A stretch of 64,000 bases of DNA, from the NCBI RefSeq assembly GCF_030272615.1, contig NC_081414.1:47856501-47920500 (forward strand), in the 5' to 3' direction. This document shows positions 60,684 through 64,000 of this stretch, in pieces (position 1 is the stretch's first letter; every line of letters starts with the position of its first letter). A program made the position numbers and the translations under genes. This DNA is from Cryptomeria japonica. Its lineage: Eukaryota; Streptophyta; Pinopsida; Cupressales; Cupressaceae. Under the pieces are notes generated by a model that was not told the DNA's origin, made no database searches, and worked only from the letters and a program-made list of their open reading frames with translations.

Positions 60684-61788
60684 TTAATTTTAATCCTCAA
60701 AACTCAATGTTAAGAAATCTTACAAGACTTTTAGTAACTTAAATCTTTAATATCTTCCCATTCAAACCCGATCTTGGCTCAAAACTCACCCATAATGTGT
60801 GCTTTTCAATTATGTAGCTTTAGATAAAAAAATTGTTCCCTACATACTCCAGTACAAAATTATTAAATGTAACTTGACCTTACAAATTTAGCCCCTTTAG
60901 GACTTTTTGAAGGAAACAAGATGCATGGATATATGTGTTGGGTGAAAATTTTGTAAACTTGGGGAGGTTTACAAAATGTGGGTTTCACCATAATATGCAA
61001 GACAATATATCTCAGAAGGAAAGATACGGTCTCTTCTAATTATAAGGGAAGGCTATCCCTTTCTATTGCCATCTATATCTAATATTATTCTACCTGCTAA
61101 CTCTACACTAATCCAAGATGATAAAATTACTTCACTCTTTTTTTAGAGTAAGTATTTTCCTAGTTCTCTATCTAGAATGAATTTCTTTCTTAAGATTGAA
61201 AACAATTCTCACTTGTAGTAATTCAAAAATCTAAACTAACTAGAAGAAAAGTGTCCATAAGAGTACAAAGCATCCCATTGTTTCCTTTTCTAAAATTGAT
61301 TTTTGGGATAGGAACACAACAACGAAACTCAATGTCTTCTTCTTACTACTATCTTATCAACCTCTTTACAAATATAACTCTCTTAACTAATATTTTTCAA
61401 ATAACAAATAAAGCACAAAGTCTTTATATTGCTACTTGCATAAAATTTATAACTTTCTCTAAGAACAATAAAGCAAATCACAAATTTTTTGAATGGTTAT
61501 CCACACACAAGTCCTACTTTCAAATTCACTAAGTAACACAAAGTCTACTTAGAAAATTCGTGCTACTCTTCAATATCATACAATTCACACTACACAACTC
61601 AATCTCATCAAGAATATGACATAAACGACATATGAACATCTAAATCATAAATAAAGATGATTTCAACACAAAGTTTGAAATCTAAATTTGTCTTCTTATT
61701 TTGATTGAGCTTGCAAAATCACAATTTGAACACAAAGTCTCACTTTGCTTTTCACTTTGGTAGAGTTTTGTTGCATAAAATGAAAGAT
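60684..61788. other. AT-rich intergenic sequence
   Basis: No coding region recognised (best frame 61251-61532, 93 codons, no domain). Contains one strong hairpin at 60941-60989. Confidence 0.5.
60941..60989. repeat. Imperfect hairpin
   Basis: Outer arms GGTGAAA / TTTCACC and inner arms ATTTTGTAAAC / GTTTACAAAAT around TTGGGGAG. Could be a remnant of a small terminal-inverted-repeat element; no duplication found. Confidence 0.6.
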
Positions 61789-61793
61789 ACTAA

Positions 61794-63220
61794 TGTTGGC
61801 ATTTGCATGAAGATTGCATTAATGATATGTTATGTTGTCATTGACGTCAATTAACTGGTAATGATATTGCTGATATTGTTGTTATTATTGATATTATCTT
61901 GTAACTGGTAGGAAGAACTTTGTGAAGGATATTGTAAACCGGTATGTAAGTTTGTGAGTAAAACTGATAACCAGTGTAAATGGTTAAACCCTTTTATGTA
62001 ATGTAATCGGTAAACTCTACCAATTATTTTTGTTAAACCCGAACCGATTAAGGTTGTTGAACTGGTTATGTTGGTTTATGATCTGATGTTGAGCGATAAT
62101 GATGGTGACACATATGGTCATTGTATGAAGACAAGTTCAAATTGTTTTGGCGCGTTTGTTTGTCTAGGGAATGAGAAAAGTGTATTGCATCTAATGGAAA
62201 GTGTGTGATGAGTTACTGAGCTCGATGAAGTGGTAATCAAGGAGCGGTTGAGGTTTTCTTGATTGATGTGTAGAGATTGCTATGAAATCCAACGGTCATA
62301 CTTGTACTGACTTGTTTTTAATCTCGATGGGAGAATTATATTTTTGTTGTGTTACTGACCTAATTGATTTGTATTTAAGGTTGATGAAGTTGTTTTGTTG
62401 AGAGTTGGCAAGAGTTGGCAGAAATCAGTTGAGTGTGTGGTTGCCAAACCAGAGAATGAATCTGCAAGCAAATAGGAGCATGAAATGGATCTGATCAAGC
62501 AAGTGTAGTGCTATTTAGATAGATCAAGCAAACTGCTGTTATTTTCTAACAATTACAGCAAAATTGAAATCCCCTAACCGGGTAAGCTCTAACAAGCTTC
62601 ATTACTTATTAAATCCTCTAACAAGGTGATCCATTAGATTGGATTTTCAAATCCTCTACTGAGGTTACTCCTTACAGGGTATTTGCTTCTAACAAGACAT
62701 TTGTAGTCAATCCCTTAACTAGGTGATTCCTAACAGGATCAGTTCTTAACAGGACAAAGCTTTAATAGGCTTGGTTCCTAACAGGGTGAACTTCAGAAGA
62801 GTTCAGATATTATCTTGTGAGTCCCATCTCACCGTGGTTTTTACCTATTTGGGTTTTCCACGTATAAATACTTGTGTCATATGGTGAATGTTTTTGTGGT
62901 TATGATCTTATGGTTGATTTGATTAACTACTTAACTATTCTGATAAGGTATGATAACCAGAAGCATTGAGAAATGAAGTATGTTGACATATGATAAAGCA
63001 TTTGGATGTTTACAAGTTTAATGTTGTAAAACTGTTAAGTTGTTGTAACAGTCAATCGATATTCTTATGAGTATTGATCTTGACAGTGGTATTTCATTGA
63101 TAAGTTTGCTTTGTGTGATTGAGATTGAGTTTGGGAAAGTTTGTATCAGTTTTACTATTTATTGATTCACCTCCCCCCCTCAGTAATATACTAGATACTT
63201 ACTCTTTCATCATACCATCA
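61794..63220 (+). repeat. 5' LTR of Copia element 7
   Basis: 1427 bp, TGTTGGCATTTGCATG start, CATACCATCA end. Contains the palindrome TTGACGTCAA at 61841-61850, an array of CTAACA(A/G)G words at 62573-62790, and the conserved block at 62818-62886 (CTCACCGTGGTTTTTACC, then TTTTCCACGTATAAA). Confidence 0.9.
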
Positions 63221-63222
63221 AT

Positions 63223-63234
63223 TGGTATCAGAGC
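63223..63234 (+). other. Primer-binding site of Copia element 7
   Basis: TGGTATCAGAGC, perfect, two bases after the LTR. Confidence 0.93.
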
Positions 63235-63290
63235 GTCTTCGGTCCTCTAAGGTCTAAGCCTAACAGCTTGAGGAAAAGATCAGCTAGATC

Positions 63291-64000
63291 ATGATGATGA
63301 AGGAAGGTGTGAAGTTTAACAGAGAAAACTATAGGATATGGAGCGACAGAATGGAGATTTATATCAAGAGTCTGGGGAGTCAGTATTGGGATCATGTAGA
63401 TACTAAGTATATTGCACCTACTAGGACTCTGATTGATGATCAAAAGAAAGAACAACAAGAAAATCATCAATCATTGGAGGCTATTATCAGTTCCCTATCT
63501 GATGCTGTATATGTAGATGTTAATGGTCTTGAAACTACATATGAGGTATGGAAAAAACTTGAAGAGATTTATAGTGGTGATGAACATGTTAAGATTTCTA
63601 AAGAGGAGAGTCTAAGAGGAAAGTTTGATGACATGAGGATGTCTGAAGGTGAGAATATCTAGCAATATAGTCAAAGGATAAAAGAGATAGTCAGTGGAAT
63701 TAAGAGTGCAGGAGGGAAAGTGGAAGATGCCATAGTGATCAGTAAGGTACTGAGAACCCTACTACCAGTCTATGCTATTCGAGTTGTAGCTATTTAGGAG
63801 CTGAAGTCCATTGACAAAACTAAGGTAACTCTTGACTCCATCATTGGCAATATTACTGCTTTTGAATTAAACGATTATGATGGTAGTGTATAGAAATCTA
63901 AGTCTGCATTTAGAGCTTCTTTTTCTAACCCATCTGTGAGAAAAAGTAGAGATACTAGTCATGGCTATAAATCTAGATCCAACATAGATGTTGATGATGA
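63291..64000 (+). pseudogene. Copia gag, element 7 (partial)
   Basis: Start MMMKEGVKFNRENYRIWSDR, UBN2-type gag with VWKKLEEIYSGDEHVKI, LRGKFDDMRMSEGEN and YSQRIKEIVSGIKSAGGKVE. In-frame TAG codons at 63660, 63795 and 63891 inactivate it. No frameshift up to the window end. Close to gag of element 1. Confidence 0.9.

Larger units (their letters stand above)
61794..64000 (+). mobile_element. Copia element 7, 5' part (runs off the window)
   Basis: 5' LTR 61794-63220, primer-binding site 63223-63234, gag from 63291. It shares gag sequence and LTR motifs with element 1. The rest lies beyond the window. Confidence 0.92.

Overview
The window reads as plant nuclear DNA from a large, repeat-dense genome. 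It is AT-rich intergenic sequence filled with LTR retrotransposons of the plant Ty1/Copia and Ty3/Gypsy types. Primer-binding sites match the plant initiator-tRNA-Met type (TGGTATCAGAGC and close variants), and insertions are flanked by 5-bp target duplications. I see no intact cellular gene, rRNA, tRNA or CRISPR. A gymnosperm-like genome would fit, but that is only an impression from repeat content.

Layout. 1-3830: old sequence with a decayed LTR (1856-2580) and a Gypsy pol remnant. 3831-11344: complete but dead Copia element 1 on the minus strand (target duplication TATGA), inserted in that Gypsy remnant. 11345-13423: 3' end of another Gypsy-like element with a repeated LTR start. 13424-18909: Copia element 2 on the plus strand (GTACC), with most of pol deleted and four zinc knuckles in gag. 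18910-23316: minisatellite and AT-rich sequence. 23317-32150: an 8.8-kb inverted-repeat (foldback-type) unit whose left half is polypyrimidine and right half polypurine, with telomere-like motifs and 1.15-1.2-kb tandem units. 34209-39143: a Copia-type element with gag and protease but no pol, splitting an otherwise open reading frame of about 101 codons. 39673-41327: a retroposon-like insert with a perfect 18-bp target duplication.

42573-60678 is one nested stack. A non-coding element with ~0.4-kb LTRs (AAAAT) carries four later insertions: a Gypsy gag-protease element (43497-48310, ATTGA), a solo LTR (49052-50668, CAAAG), a Copia element (52325-59070, CACAT) and another solo LTR (59260-60494, ATGAG). 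The last two lie inside its own right LTR. 61794 to the window end is the 5' LTR and broken gag of a further Copia element.

Most retroelement genes here carry stops, frameshifts or lost catalytic residues, so the copies are not functional by themselves. The most unusual items are the foldback unit, two independent pol-less gag-protease elements (one Copia-type, one Gypsy-type), the retroposon with repeated 5' monomers, and LTR sequence blocks shared by several otherwise different Copia families.
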